From assembly GCF_003073045.1 (NCBI RefSeq), contig NC_037590.1:43192296-43256295 (forward strand): DNA of 64,000 bases. The letters run 5' to 3'. Origin of the DNA: Pomacea canaliculata. Its lineage: Eukaryota; Mollusca; Gastropoda; Architaenioglossa; Ampullariidae. Position 1 is the first letter of the stretch, and each line of letters opens with the position of its first letter. The translations under genes and the position numbers were made by a program. The notes below the pieces were generated by a model. The model did no database searches. It had not been told where the DNA came from and saw only the letters and a list, made by a program, of their open reading frames with translations. This document shows, one piece after another, positions 9,692 to 19,269 of the stretch.

Positions 9692-9815
9692 CACATATTT
9701 GCTGACCTAACGCATCAAAAACTGTTATTTTTCTACAATATATTGTATCACAGACTTGCCATTGTGCAAGGGAAGCCTCTCGAAAGACAGGCACAAAGAG
9801 GGAGTCCGAGACATC
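9692..9815 (-). pseudogene. KDZ transposase exon d, copy 1
   Basis: The acceptor TTTTTACAG|GATGTC and donor TGTG|GTATGA define a 124-nt exon encoding DVSDSLFVPVFREASLAQW and, later, RKITVFDALGQQICG. It begins in the phase in which exon b ends (0) and ends in the phase in which exon c begins (1). This places it between the cysteine cluster and the TLIR segment, as in KDZ proteins. Confidence 0.65.
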
Positions 9816-9890
9816 CTGTAAAAATCCCACATAAACAGCACATAAAATAAACACAACTTACAAATGCACCAGGATAGCACTAATAAATAT
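9722..9890. repeat. Direct repeat of exon d region, copy 1
   Basis: This stretch matches 10671-10833 except for a 6-bp deletion and a few substitutions. The two copies bracket the Gypsy 3' fragment at 9891-10670. Confidence 0.85.
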
Positions 9891-10670
9891 ACAGCAGTTC
9901 GCACTGTATTATACACTACGCGTTGTGTCAGTGTTTCGACCACTCAAACGCTGAAACAACATAACAGGCTAACAGCCACACAGGCTAACTTGTGCTTCGT
10001 ACTTCTAACTCACGAAGAGTACTAAATTCCCCAAATATTCGACCACTGTCGCGTCAATGTTCACTCATCTGTGTACGTTACACCACTCTTCCAGAAAACA
10101 TGGGACCTCCGCTCTTGTTTCCATGGATTCCTCTAGATGCTAATGTAGAGGGCCGGTAGTCCGGCGTTGTTGCTAGTTTGGTGGGATCTGCTTCAACTTC
10201 TTCTGATGACGAAGTTTCATCACAAAATACATAAGCGGTATTAGAATCATCCTGGCGTTGAAATTCTCTATCTGCATTGTTCATCACGTTTTCCTTGTCA
10301 TGACTTGTTCCCGGCAAGGAGTCTTTGGTCTGGGTATTTGGTTCAATCCTGTTGCTTTTGGTATTTTTGGAACCTGACTGTTTCGAGTGGTTTTTTTTTG
10401 GTTTTTTTTCCAGTTTTCTTTTTCATTCCTTATTCTTATGCGACTGCAGTGCGCTTGAATTTAAGGAGGATGACGACTGTCACAGACCTTCGCCGGCGGC
10501 CTCGCACAGGCAAAACATTAAATTCGTAACATACCCTTCCTACTCCGCTTGAGAAGATTGGCGTGGAACACCTTAGTTTTTTCCTTTTATAAGCATGACA
10601 TAGTCGTTCAGGCCCTTGACTTCTCGCACTGCAAACGGACCTTTCCAGTGCATTAACAGTTTATTGTGTT
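9891..10670 (-). mobile_element. Gypsy element 3' fragment (integrase tail plus LTR-like end)
   Basis: On the minus strand, from 10670 down, a frame reads HNKLLMHWKGPFAVREV and then VFHANLLK in a shifted frame, typical of the C-terminal integrase end of Gypsy polyproteins. After about 430 bp of further sequence, with an open frame at 10317-10078 that I cannot assign, it reaches a 190-bp LTR-like end (TGTAACG near 10082 down to 9891). The 56-bp piece at 9890-9945 is shared with 7904-7959. No intact pol remains. Confidence 0.6.
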
Positions 10671-10833
10671 CTGTTATTTTTCTACAATATTTTGTATCAC
10701 AGACATGCCATTGTGCAAGGGAAGCCTCTCGAAAGACAGGCACAAAGAGGGAGACATCCTGTAAAAATCCCACATAAACAGCACATAAAATAAACACAAC
10801 TTACAAATGCACCAGGATAGCACTAATAAATAT
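10671..10833 (-). repeat. Direct repeat of exon d region, copy 2 (truncated exon)
   Basis: This second copy of the exon d acceptor and first part of the exon has lost 6 bp inside the first codons. It runs straight into the Gypsy integrase tail at 10670, so it cannot contribute a complete exon. Confidence 0.8.
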
Positions 10834-10984
10834 GCATTCATCCTTCTGATTGCCTTACCATGGGAACTGATGACACTAAAATTTCTAATTGTAATATTAT
10901 TTGAAACGTCAATCTTTAGATCTCAAGTTAATATGCTAATAATAAAAAAATGTATACTTACAAAGACATTCATTCAGTACTTAC

Positions 10985-11256
10985 ATTTTTCGAGATAAAA
11001 GATTGGTGATACTGCACCACATAGTGAATGTTTTCGTTGCAGTTCATACAGTAGAGACTATTTGGTCCACAATCAGGACACCATATAATGTCTTCGACTT
11101 CACTACTGCAAAAAGAACACTGATTTCCTGCAGGACTAAAACTTTCTATTCTGACTTCAACCATTTCATCAAGTATTACCTGCCACACTTCAGCTTCACA
11201 AATCTTTCTCTTTTTGTGGCTGCTGTCTTCAGTCATATCTGGTATATCTACTAACA
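10985..11256 (-). pseudogene. KDZ transposase exon b (cysteine cluster), copy 1
   Basis: This 272-nt exon (acceptor TTTTGAAG, donor AAT|GTAAGT) encodes LVDIPDMTEDSSHKKRKICE and then the cluster CSFC...CPDCGP..LYCMNC...H...H, resembling the CxC-type zinc cluster that accompanies KDZ transposases. It is near-identical to 16063-16334. Confidence 0.75.
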
Positions 11257-11449
11257 CTTCAAAAGTGCCAAGTAAGCAAAGGTACAAGTTGAATTAATGA
11301 CACAAGATGTGTACTAACTGAATAATTAAAACTACAATATTGATAAATTCCTGTAAGATAAAAACAATGGTGCATTTTAGTGAGTGTTGCCAGTGCTCCA
11401 CCCTGAATACAGGAGACATGTGGGTAACACGGAATGTTCACTTAATTAC

Positions 11450-11506
11450 CATCCCCATCAGAATCTTCATCGTCTGTGTCAATGTCACTAAACATATCTA
11501 TTACAT
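11450..11506 (-). pseudogene. KDZ exon a remnant, copy 1
   Basis: This is the last part of exon a (acidic DIDTDDEDSDGD) with the same phase-1 donor as copy 2. It is cut off at 11506, where a hAT end (CAGGGTGGGCAAC) begins. Copy 2 (16530 onward) shows the uninterrupted sequence. Confidence 0.7.
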
Positions 11507-12250
11507 CAGGGTGGGCAACTTCTTCGGTCGGCAGGGCTGGATATGAGGAAATGAAGTCCTTGGCGAGCCAGATTACTGGATCAATACCTTAATCACATAT
11601 TGATCTATACCTATTCAAGGAATAAATTGTGTTTAATGTAAACTTTAATTTTAAAGCATAGAGACCGAAAACAGTATTTAATGATGTTAACGTAATGTAC
11701 TTCAATAGCTGCTGAAGTCAATGAGACAGCTGCGGCTGATCAAAGTTGTCAACAAATTGCTTGAACTCTGCATGTCGGACATAGAAATCCTCAGTAACGA
11801 CTGCACGTGAACATCAGTTATATCGGAACGCAGATTGGTCTTGCTAATGTTCATGGTCGAAAATGTTTGCTCACAAATGTTTGTAGACCCGAACAAAACA
11901 AGTAGTTTCATGGCCATCTTTCTCAGGTAGGCAAACTTGTACTCATTCAGTGACACATAAAATTTGTCAATGCTTTCAGATTGGAATTTCTCTTTTTGAG
12001 GGTAGAGTCACACTGCAGGTCAATCAATTCCAGCTGTAGAGCATCCGTCACCTTTTCGAAGTCAGTTGTAAACGGGGATGACAAGATATCAAACGCAGCA
12101 GTAAGTTTGTGGAAGTCTGCAAAACGAGCAAATTCCTTGTCTAGTGTAGATATCATTTTGGTGTATTTCTCAGTTGACATCATCTGGGGTGCCATAGTCT
12201 CCAGTGTTGGAAAGTGAGTTGTGATATTCTGACTGAGCTGCGAGAAAACA
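11507..12250 (-). mobile_element. hAT transposon fragment
   Basis: The left end is CAGGGTGGGCAAC at 11507, with TATTACAT before it as the expected 8-bp target. Minus-strand frames 12195-11947 (MAPQMMSTEKYTKMISTLDK, then LQLELIDLQCDS) and 11956-11702 (LFGSTNICEQTFSTMN, ITDVHVQSLLRIS) are consecutive parts of a GTF2IRD2/ZBED-like hAT transposase C-terminus. The right terminus and second target copy are not seen, so the right limit is approximate. Confidence 0.75.
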
Positions 12251-12459
12251 GTTTTAGCTACATCCTGAATGCTTGCTGATTAAGAAGCAGCAGGCTGTGG
12301 CTGTGTGCTCACAGGTTGAGAAGCAGCAGGCTGTGGCCACATGCTTGAAGAATGAGGTGAAGGGCTAAAAGCCACAGAAGCCCGTTCCGCCTGCATGCTC
12401 CCTGATTCCTGAAACTGCACACCCGCTCCACACCTGTTTTGTTTGCATTACAGTAACAC
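12251..12459 (-). other. Pro/Gln/Ala-rich coding-like stretch with short tandem repeat
   Basis: A roughly 33-36-bp unit containing gaagcagcaggctgtggc occurs twice (about 12289-12340). On the minus strand an acceptor-like AAACAAAACAG precedes a frame reading WPQPAASQPVSTQPQPAAS. It may be a 3' exon of KDZ copy 2 or the start of the adjacent hAT gene. I cannot decide. Confidence 0.3.
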
Positions 12460-12949
12460 AAAGTAATACAGTGTTAAATGTTAGGGGAAATTTTCAGACA
12501 TGTGACCAATAATTGAAGTCCAATGTTTACCAAATGTATTGTACAATTGTACCGTACAGGTTTGTGCTGTTCCTTAGGTTGGGCATAAAATTTATCCTCA
12601 TGGTCAAAGCGTTACAGAATTTTTGGAGGGATACATGTCCTTCCAGTTACAGCACTCTACATGTTTCCATCAATTCAATGCTGAAGGCTGTCTTTGGATT
12701 CGATGGTGGTGGTGGCCACAGACCCTGTCGTATCAGAGTGACCCCTTCTGATTCGCAGCTACAGAAATTTGCTGCTACAATGTTATGTCTTCCTATAACA
12801 GTGTAGCATGTATCACATTTATTAATAACTATAAAAATTGACAAGCACTCTTAAATCAACATTTCTTAGTTTTCTTGTACTTTCGTGCACAGTATTATTT
12901 TCCAATCTGTTATTATCTCATACACTGTGAAAACTACAATTTGACTAAT
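12460..12949. repeat. 490-bp direct repeat, copy 2 (KDZ exon c region)
   Basis: This is the partner of 8948-9432. Its right edge at 12949 is where a truncated THAP/Kolobok-like transposase frame begins, so the edge marks a rearrangement. Confidence 0.88.
12555..12792 (-). pseudogene. KDZ transposase exon c, copy 2
   Basis: Same acceptor and protein as copy 1 (NFCSCESEGVTLIRQGLWP and on), differing by an E-to-V change. It has the same in-frame TAA (12647-12649). The shared stop shows that the lesion predates the duplication, or that one copy converted the other. Confidence 0.75.
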
Positions 12950-13455
12950 TAAAGGTGTAACTACCATATTTGGTACAATGGCCAGGTGAATCACACCTCC
13001 CATCCCCTGCCACCTTTATACTTTTTCCTCTCCTGGCTGCTAATAGTCTCTCCTGGGATCTGTGCCATACATTGCGGATAGCAGGGAGGAAGTAAGATGT
13101 CTGGATACTAAAAAAAGTTTGGATGGTAAAGCATGCAATGTTTGCATGCTTAAAGGCAGTAATCAGCCGTGTTGGTGAGCAGGCTGTGAAAAAGGCTGCT
13201 GCTGCCAAGACGAGGTTGCCCAGGGGAAGCTTGAAAGAGTATGGCTGTGATGTCCAGGAATAATGATGGCCACAGGAGCTGTTTTGGCATGTGGTTATAA
13301 TTTTGACTCCTGTGCCACACTCTTCTTTACTTGTGTGATAGTTGAGGGGTTACTGCACTGCCTGCAGACACTCAGCAGCTCCTCCAACTTCTTTTCGTAG
13401 ACAATAAATTTCCTTTCGAGGAAGGGATTTATGTCCAGTTGATTTGTGAGAGTAT
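12950..13455 (-). pseudogene. Kolobok-like (THAP-associated) DDE transposase core, truncated
   Basis: A minus-strand exon opens after GTGTCTCTAG near 13455. It encodes NPFLERKFIVYEKKLEELLS and CRQCSNPSTITQVKKS. After at least one frame change it reads FFTACSPTRLITAFKHANIA and SYFLPAIRNVWHRS, then GDGRCDSPGHCTKYGSYTF at the break. The motif GDGRxDSPGHxxKYGxY is highly conserved in a family of animal transposase-like proteins and probably includes the first catalytic aspartate. I assign it to Kolobok tentatively, because of the THAP exon upstream. The rest of the protein is missing at 12949. Confidence 0.6.
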
Positions 13456-13624
13456 TCCTAGAGACACATACATATCTAGACTGAAATAATTATTTAAAAC
13501 CATACATAATTTTTATAGCTAAATATAAGTTAAAATTCTTGTGCTAGCATGTTTCTAATATAAAATATCAAACAAGCGAGTCCCTGTACTGACTGTTTTT
13601 TAGTAACAGCAATATAAAGTATAT

Positions 13625-14600
13625 TTACCAGTGTTCCTTGACTGCTGGTTCATTCCACTCTGAGGTGTCATTTTCATTTTCTGACTCCTTATCCGTATCG
13701 ATATCAGGATCACACCTAGCAGACAGTTACAGACATAATTTCCTTCTTTTTCATTTCATTATGAACAAAAATGATCCACATGAAATTTTACAAAGCCATA
13801 TAAAATTATTTATATATCTATGTATTTAGTGCCTCACATACTCTTGGCTTTGAATATCCTTAGAAGAAGTAAATATCTGCCACAGTTTGGGGAACCTCAT
13901 TCCAATTTTAGAGAAAAAAGAGCTGAAAAGTGGCAATTACCTTTCTGGATCAGAGATGGGGTCTGGGTCTGTCTGCACCTCTTTATGTAAGCACAGTTGA
14001 ACTGTTTGTTGTGACTGACTTGTCATAGTCATAGTCTGAATGTAAAATTTTAATAAAATAACCATTCCACAAAACAGTAAAACAATGATAAAACATATAA
14101 TTATACCATGTGATCAAGCTCTAAACCTAAAAAAACCTCAATTATTTTTTATCATTGCAGTTCATATCTTTTAACATTTCATAGAGAAATTATTACTTAC
14201 CGGTTGTACTTGAACACCAGTGTCTTTTTGATGTGGTAGGTACTTCAACTGTGTTTCGTAAATCATCGTCTGAGGGACCAGGTGCTTCATGCTGAGATTA
14301 AAAGAAGCACTTTTCTAAAATAAATTGCACACATAAATCATGATCCTTTGTAACATATTTGTATCCATTTCAGTAGGATGAAAGTACCATTACAATCGAA
14401 AAGAGTAGACACTCTTTCTTGACAGGTCTATTTTGTGAGACAAAAATGGGCAGATTGGCATAATAAGATAGGAAACATTTTGCCCTACCTGAAAGCAACA
14501 GTCTTCTGATGAGCTGTTTTTTTCATCCCGCTGACTGACCTTCACTGCACTTGGCTCTCCATTATTTTTCGATGTCAGTATCATGTTGATTGTCTGAAGG
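13625..14600 (-). pseudogene. Small linker exons of the THAP/Kolobok-like gene
   Basis: Several exon-like segments with fair splice sites lie between the THAP exon and the transposase core. 14597-14489 (TTCCTTCAG acceptor, CTTTCAG|GTAGGG donor) includes NGEPSAVKVSQRDEKNSSSE. 14291-14202 includes KDTGVQVQP in one frame. About 14036-13938 includes TMTMTSQSQQTVQLCLHKE. About 13727-13628 includes DIDTDKESENENDTSEWNE. These are acidic, low-complexity linkers. Their phases do not all agree, so the gene is probably decayed. Confidence 0.4.
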
Positions 14601-15116
14601 AAGAATTATTATTTTTAATTCTCTACTGTATCCAACATAAAACACAATCATTAATATTACTCTAATTTTCAAATGTTTAAATATCAATTCTAACTTCTGC
14701 ATTATACTGCACACAGATTTCACTACTATTGGTGATAAACTCATTATGTAGGAAATACCTTTCACATGTATTTTATTGTTTTTAGATTTCATAAATAAAT
14801 AGGCTGTCTTTAAAAAAATATGAATTTAAAAAAAATTTTATTTTATAAAAAGCAAACAATGATTTTAAAAAATAATGTAACAAGTGCCAGGATGTCAACA
14901 ACCATTTCTTTTACACTTGCAGTGTGATGCTGACATTTTTCACATATTATACATGTACTATGAATTTTTACCTATTGAAACACGTTTGTTATAAGTACCA
15001 CATAACACGTTTATTATTATGTATATAGAGTTTTTTATATATGTAAATTGTAATGTTATCTAACAATAATAAATAGTGCATATTGTAAACACAGTAACAG
15101 TAGCACTGACACTGAC

Positions 15117-15473
15117 CTGTTTATGCTGTAGTCGTTTGGCAAGTGAAACTCGTCTGTCAGATAGATCATTCTTTCTTTTTCGAGCAATTTCGTTGTGTTG
15201 AAAAACTGTCGGAATTGCATCTGGCAGAAGCTGTGCCTTGACGGCCAAACCTAGCTGTTTGGACATTCGGGTCCGACTAGTAAAACACTCGTCAACAAAA
15301 TGCTTGGAGCATAGCTTGTCCCACTCTCTGGGCTCCCAAAGCTTTTTTTGTTTTGGGATCAAGCCTTTTAATTCGTACGACCCACTCTTTTTTTAAGGCC
15401 TCGTCTTTAGAAAAGTGATGAAAAGACAATGTCGAATCTTTCCCCACCTTTTTCTGGCAATTGGGTGCAGCAC
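15117..15473 (-). pseudogene. THAP domain exon with frameshift
   Basis: The minus strand encodes a complete THAP zinc finger (C-x4-C near the start, FHHFSKDEALKKEW, LCSKHFVDECF, then LLPDAIPTVF), the C2CH DNA-binding module found in P-element, Kolobok-like and host proteins. A one-base frame change occurs at a run of seven A (15343-15349 on the complementary strand), splitting the domain. The exon ends with a good donor (AAACAG|GTCAGT). It lies upstream of the transposase core on the same strand, so it is most likely that transposase's DNA-binding head. Confidence 0.65.
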
Positions 15474-16062
15474 ATTCTTATACATGTGCATATTTCAACT
15501 TACTAGTATAAGAATACCCATATAACACACCAATGATTTATTGAAGACAAGTTTAGTAGAAAATAAGACTAACCAAATAAAACTGTCAAAAAGCAAGCAA
15601 AAGCAACATAAAATGCCTTTCCTGAGCTAACACTACTCCCAAGCATGCAAAGTGAACACAGCAGTCACGTTTTACAGGGTAAATAAAATCAGAAGAAACA
15701 TGAGGGACTTACATTTGGAGTGCCTTTTGCCTGTTTCCTTTTCCATCCCTATTTTGAAAAAAGACGAGAAAAAAGTCATTTCAAAATTCTAAAACATTAG
15801 ATCTGAAACATTTAAGAATTTTTTTTCCCTCCAAGGTCATGTTGAAATCTATAATGTCATAGCTAATTTAAAAATTTTCTTTGTGTTTCTAAGTCGTCCA
15901 GATTAGGACATGCTTCTAAAAGTCATCCCAGTCAGTACATTCACCACAGCCTTGACATAGGAACGAGGACTAGGAGGATGAAGAAAATAGAGTTCGGACA
16001 TTTTGTTGCAATCTGCAATGCCAACTTATTTATTTAATATATATACAGAAATTTAAAGTAAC

Positions 16063-16334
16063 ATTTTTCCAGATAAAAGATTGGTGATACTGCACCACAT
16101 GGTGAATGTTTTCTTTGCAGTTCATACAGTAGAGACTATTTGGTCCACAATCAGGACACCATATAATGTCTTCAACTTCACTACTGCAAAAAGAACACTG
16201 ATTTCCTGCAGGACTAAAACTTTCTATTCTAACTTCAACCATTTCATCAAGTATTACCTGCCACACTTCAGCTTCACAAATCTTTCTCTTTTTGTGGCTG
16301 CTGTCTTCAGTCATATCTGGTATATCTACTAACA
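16063..16334 (-). pseudogene. KDZ transposase exon b (cysteine cluster), copy 2
   Basis: This is a near-identical partner of 10985-11256, with a canonical acceptor (CTTTTGCAG). Identity to copy 1 stops at about 16063, right at the splice donor (AAAAATGTTACT instead of AAAAATGTAAGT), so the donor is lost and different DNA follows. Confidence 0.75.
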
Positions 16335-16529
16335 CTGCAAAAGTGCCAAGTAAGCAAAGGTACAGGTTGAATTAATGACACAAGATGTGTACTAACAGTG
16401 AATAATTAAAACTACAATATTGATAAATTCCTGTAAGATAAAAACAATGGTGCATTTTAGTGAATGATGCCAATGCTCCACCCTGAATACAGGAGACATG
16501 TGGGTAATACGGAATGTTTACTTAATTAC

Positions 16530-16707
16530 CATCCCCATCAGAATCTTCATCGTCTGTGTCAATGTCACTAAACATATCTATTACATCATTAAAACAATCC
16601 AGAAGAAATGTCGGTTGATCTTTAGCTGCCGACAGTAAACTGCCAATGGAGCAGTCAAAGTTAATTTTCTGAAATCCAGGGTGATGGCAAAAAGTGCCCT
16701 GAAGCAA
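16530..16707 (-). pseudogene. KDZ transposase exon a, copy 2
   Basis: The exon encodes LQGTFCHHPGFQKINFD and ends in the acidic DIDTDDEDSDGD with a phase-1 donor (GATG|GTAATT), which matches the phase-1 start of exon b. Its beginning is not resolved. Copy 1 of this exon is interrupted by hAT DNA. Confidence 0.6.
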
Positions 16708-16709
16708 AT

Positions 16710-18030
16710 GTTGTCACAACCACGTCACACACTGACATCACGCGCGTTCACACAACACAAAACACAACGATCTGCCAATGGGCTTCTCGTGTACTTTACT
16801 GGAAAAAAAAAGCCCTTACTTATCCTCTCTCTCGGGGAAAGTGGGTCAAAGGTCTGGTAGACCCAAAAACAATTGAAACAAAACCACAGAGCATAAACAT
16901 TCACTAACTATCCAATACACATGTCATTCGGCATACTGTCCTCTCTCAACGGTGGTAGTCCACCGTGCCTGTCCAATTCCCGCGGTGTTATAACAATACA
17001 AGCGCCACTTTGGAAATAAGTCTCGAGTGCACATAGTTTCTCAGAATATTGTATATAAAGCTTATACACTTACAGTTACTGGTTTACTCACGTCTCTTCC
17101 GCGACATAAAAGTCCGATCCCTGGGGCACGAACGCTCCTTCACTGTCCACGGCGAGCGTACAGACTCACTTACACACACAACACCTATTCCAATAGAATC
17201 CCAGTGCTCCCTCGCAGTCCACTGCGAGCGTACAGGTTGACTCACACATGAAAACACATATTCCCACGGAATCTCCGTAGCCAGCTCACACTAGGCTATC
17301 CACTGGAGAACACATACTCCCCAACATGGGGGGTCGCGGTCGCTTCCGACTCGTACACCAAAACTTCCCGCGTCTCGGCGGCTTCCTTGGGAACACACCC
17401 TCCCAAAGGATTCTGCACCAGCTCACGTTGCCGTCGGATTCCTTCTACGTTCTCTCCCTCCTAAGTTCTCGCAGAGGTTATCTCTCTCTCTCGTAGGTTC
17501 TCTCAGGAGTCCTCTCATAAGTTCCTTGTCTTGGCAAGCCACTCGCTCCACTACTCCTGGTCACCGTAAGTTCTCTCACCACAAGTTCCTGTAACTCGGT
17601 GGGTTAATGAATGTACTGAATTTATATCCTACTACATATTGTGCCAAAACTTTAAGTGAAAAATATATTTACTCTAGAAAATTAAATCATTTATATAAAT
17701 CATTTAGAAACACATCTCTTTACATCCTCAATCAAAATTCAGAACTTCTGCAACAATTAATCTGTTACCTTGACTAGGCAAGGAACTTAAACCACTCATT
17801 CCCGGTCCCTGTAACCACACGTACAGCAAGACCATTCGACTAGGCGGTTTCGTTGGGAATGCTCATACACTGTTCTCGAAGCCTTAGCTTGGGGTGAACT
17901 TTACTCACTGGTTTGCATTCTAACACGGGCCAGTCACCTCTCTCAGACTCACTCGCTATCCCCGTGACCAAGGGAAACAACTCTCGTCCCTGACACAATA
18001 CATGTACACAACACACGTCCCTGACAATGT
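16710..18030. other. Gene-free, possible old LTR debris
   Basis: No open frame of note. A roughly 75-bp unit with (c/t)gcgagcgtacag...tcac is repeated imperfectly at 17140-17250. Bases 17460-17600 are CT-rich. Composition suggests an old LTR, but no partner repeat or target duplication could be found. Confidence 0.35.
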
Positions 18031-18031
18031 A

Positions 18032-18090
18032 ACATGTCTTCCACTATCATCTTGCTGAGTGACTTAACATGATTTAGTCCACGATGATAT
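18032..18090. repeat. 59-bp direct repeat, copy 1
   Basis: This is identical to 18870-18928. It begins acatgtcttccactatcatc and overlaps the end of the LINE endonuclease frame. Confidence 0.9.
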
Positions 18091-18840
18091 CGAGTGTTTT
18101 GTGTATATTCTTGTGTGGGAATACAGTCCCACCAATGACATGGTCATTGAAAGCGCAGAAATCTATGAAGAGCTCCCTGATTTCATTGCAGGTGCCGACG
18201 CCATGTCTTCCCATGATGAGCTCCCTGTTGGTGTTGTCACCTCCCACTTTGGCATTTAAGTCTCCCATAATGATCTTCAGATCTCTTCTTGGTGTGCGGT
18301 CAAGAAGAGACTGCAAGGAGTTATAGAATTCTTTTTCCTCTTCATCTGCGGCATTAGTTGGTGCATCATTAGTTGGTGCATAGCATTGGATGATGGTGGT
18401 CTTCCTTCCTTTAGCATTGAATCTTGCTGACATGAGCCGTGGTGAGACTGGTTCCCAGGCCCTCAGCGCCTTTGTTGCCTCTGTTGACACCAGCAGTGCT
18501 ACTCCCTGGGTATGGTCGTGTTCCAGGTCTTTGTGGCCAGAGTAAATGATGGTTTCTCTTGATGTTAGTCTGGTCTGGCCACTTCCATTCCATCTGGTTT
18601 CACTTAAACCGAGGACCGTGATATTGTATCTTCTCATTTCCCTCGCCACTTGAGCTGATTTGCCACTTTCATAGAGGGTTCTGATGTTCCAGGTCCCTAT
18701 CCTGGTTCTTGCCTTGGTCGTCAGAAGATGAGTCGGTGAGCTGGCTTCCTTAGGGCTTTCACCAGTCTGCGTCGTGAGCTCTTCTGGAGAGGAATCTTCC
18801 CGACCAGGCCCCTGTTGCGATATTGTTGCAGTTTCTGTAA
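18074..18840 (-). pseudogene. LINE endonuclease fragment (RTE/craniofacial-development-2-like)
   Basis: The open frame encodes an apurinic-type endonuclease domain. GTWNIRTLYESGKSAQVARE lies upstream of the first ATG (18649), then VLGLSETRWNGSGQTRLTS, CYAPTNDAPTN, IIMGDLNAKVGGDN and GGTVFPHK follow. The E-T-R-W and GDLNAKVG catalytic motifs are intact. The frame ends at 18074, just after HKTLDIIVD, and no reverse transcriptase follows, so it is a fragment. Similar domains nick target DNA for reverse transcription of LINEs. Confidence 0.82.
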
Positions 18841-18869
18841 CAGTTTATGTTTTACTTGAATGGGTTGCT

Positions 18870-18928
18870 ACATGTCTTCCACTATCATCTTGCTGAGTGA
18901 CTTAACATGATTTAGTCCACGATGATAT
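18870..18928. repeat. 59-bp direct repeat, copy 2
   Basis: This is the partner of 18032-18090, on the other side of the endonuclease fragment. Similarity may continue a few more bases (gagtgt). Confidence 0.9.
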
Positions 18929-18945
18929 GGAGTGTGATTAATCAA

Positions 18946-19269
18946 TTACTGCACTGGTGAGATGTTATGATGCATCAGCCACTGTTGCAGCAGGTCTATA
19001 TCTTCGATGATACATTTCTCTTCTTCTTCTGCATGGCAGCATTTGGCAACAGAATTGGCAGCTTGGACTTTCTCTCTACACAAGTTATGATTGTTATTTT
19101 CATATATTGCAGACTTAGGGTCTGCAGGCTGTGCAAATAATATATTGATGCCCTTCTCTCGTAGCTTGTTGCCAACAGCCTGTAGATTAGTGGTGTTCAG
19201 ACGAAGTTTTTTGGTGAGTCGCATGGCAATTTTCTGGCCATCTGCACAAAACATTGTGCATGTGTCCAA
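18946..19269 (-). CDS. Unrecognised 107-codon open frame
   Basis: An open frame of coding-like composition starts MDTCTMFCADGQKIAMRLTK and ends EDIDLLQQWLMHHNISPVQ. I do not recognise it. It abuts the 59-bp repeat and may belong to the same or another transposable element. No splice sites were convincing. Confidence 0.3.
   Translation of the reverse strand: MDTCTMFCADGQKIAMRLTKKLRLNTTNLQAVGNKLREKGINILFAQPADPKSAIYENNNHNLCREKVQAANSVAKCCHAEEEEKCIIEDIDLLQQWLMHHNISPVQ

Noticed and set aside
16710..18030. Possible solo LTR beginning tgttgtcacaaccacg
   Set aside because: No matching second repeat, target duplication or pol fragment could be found.
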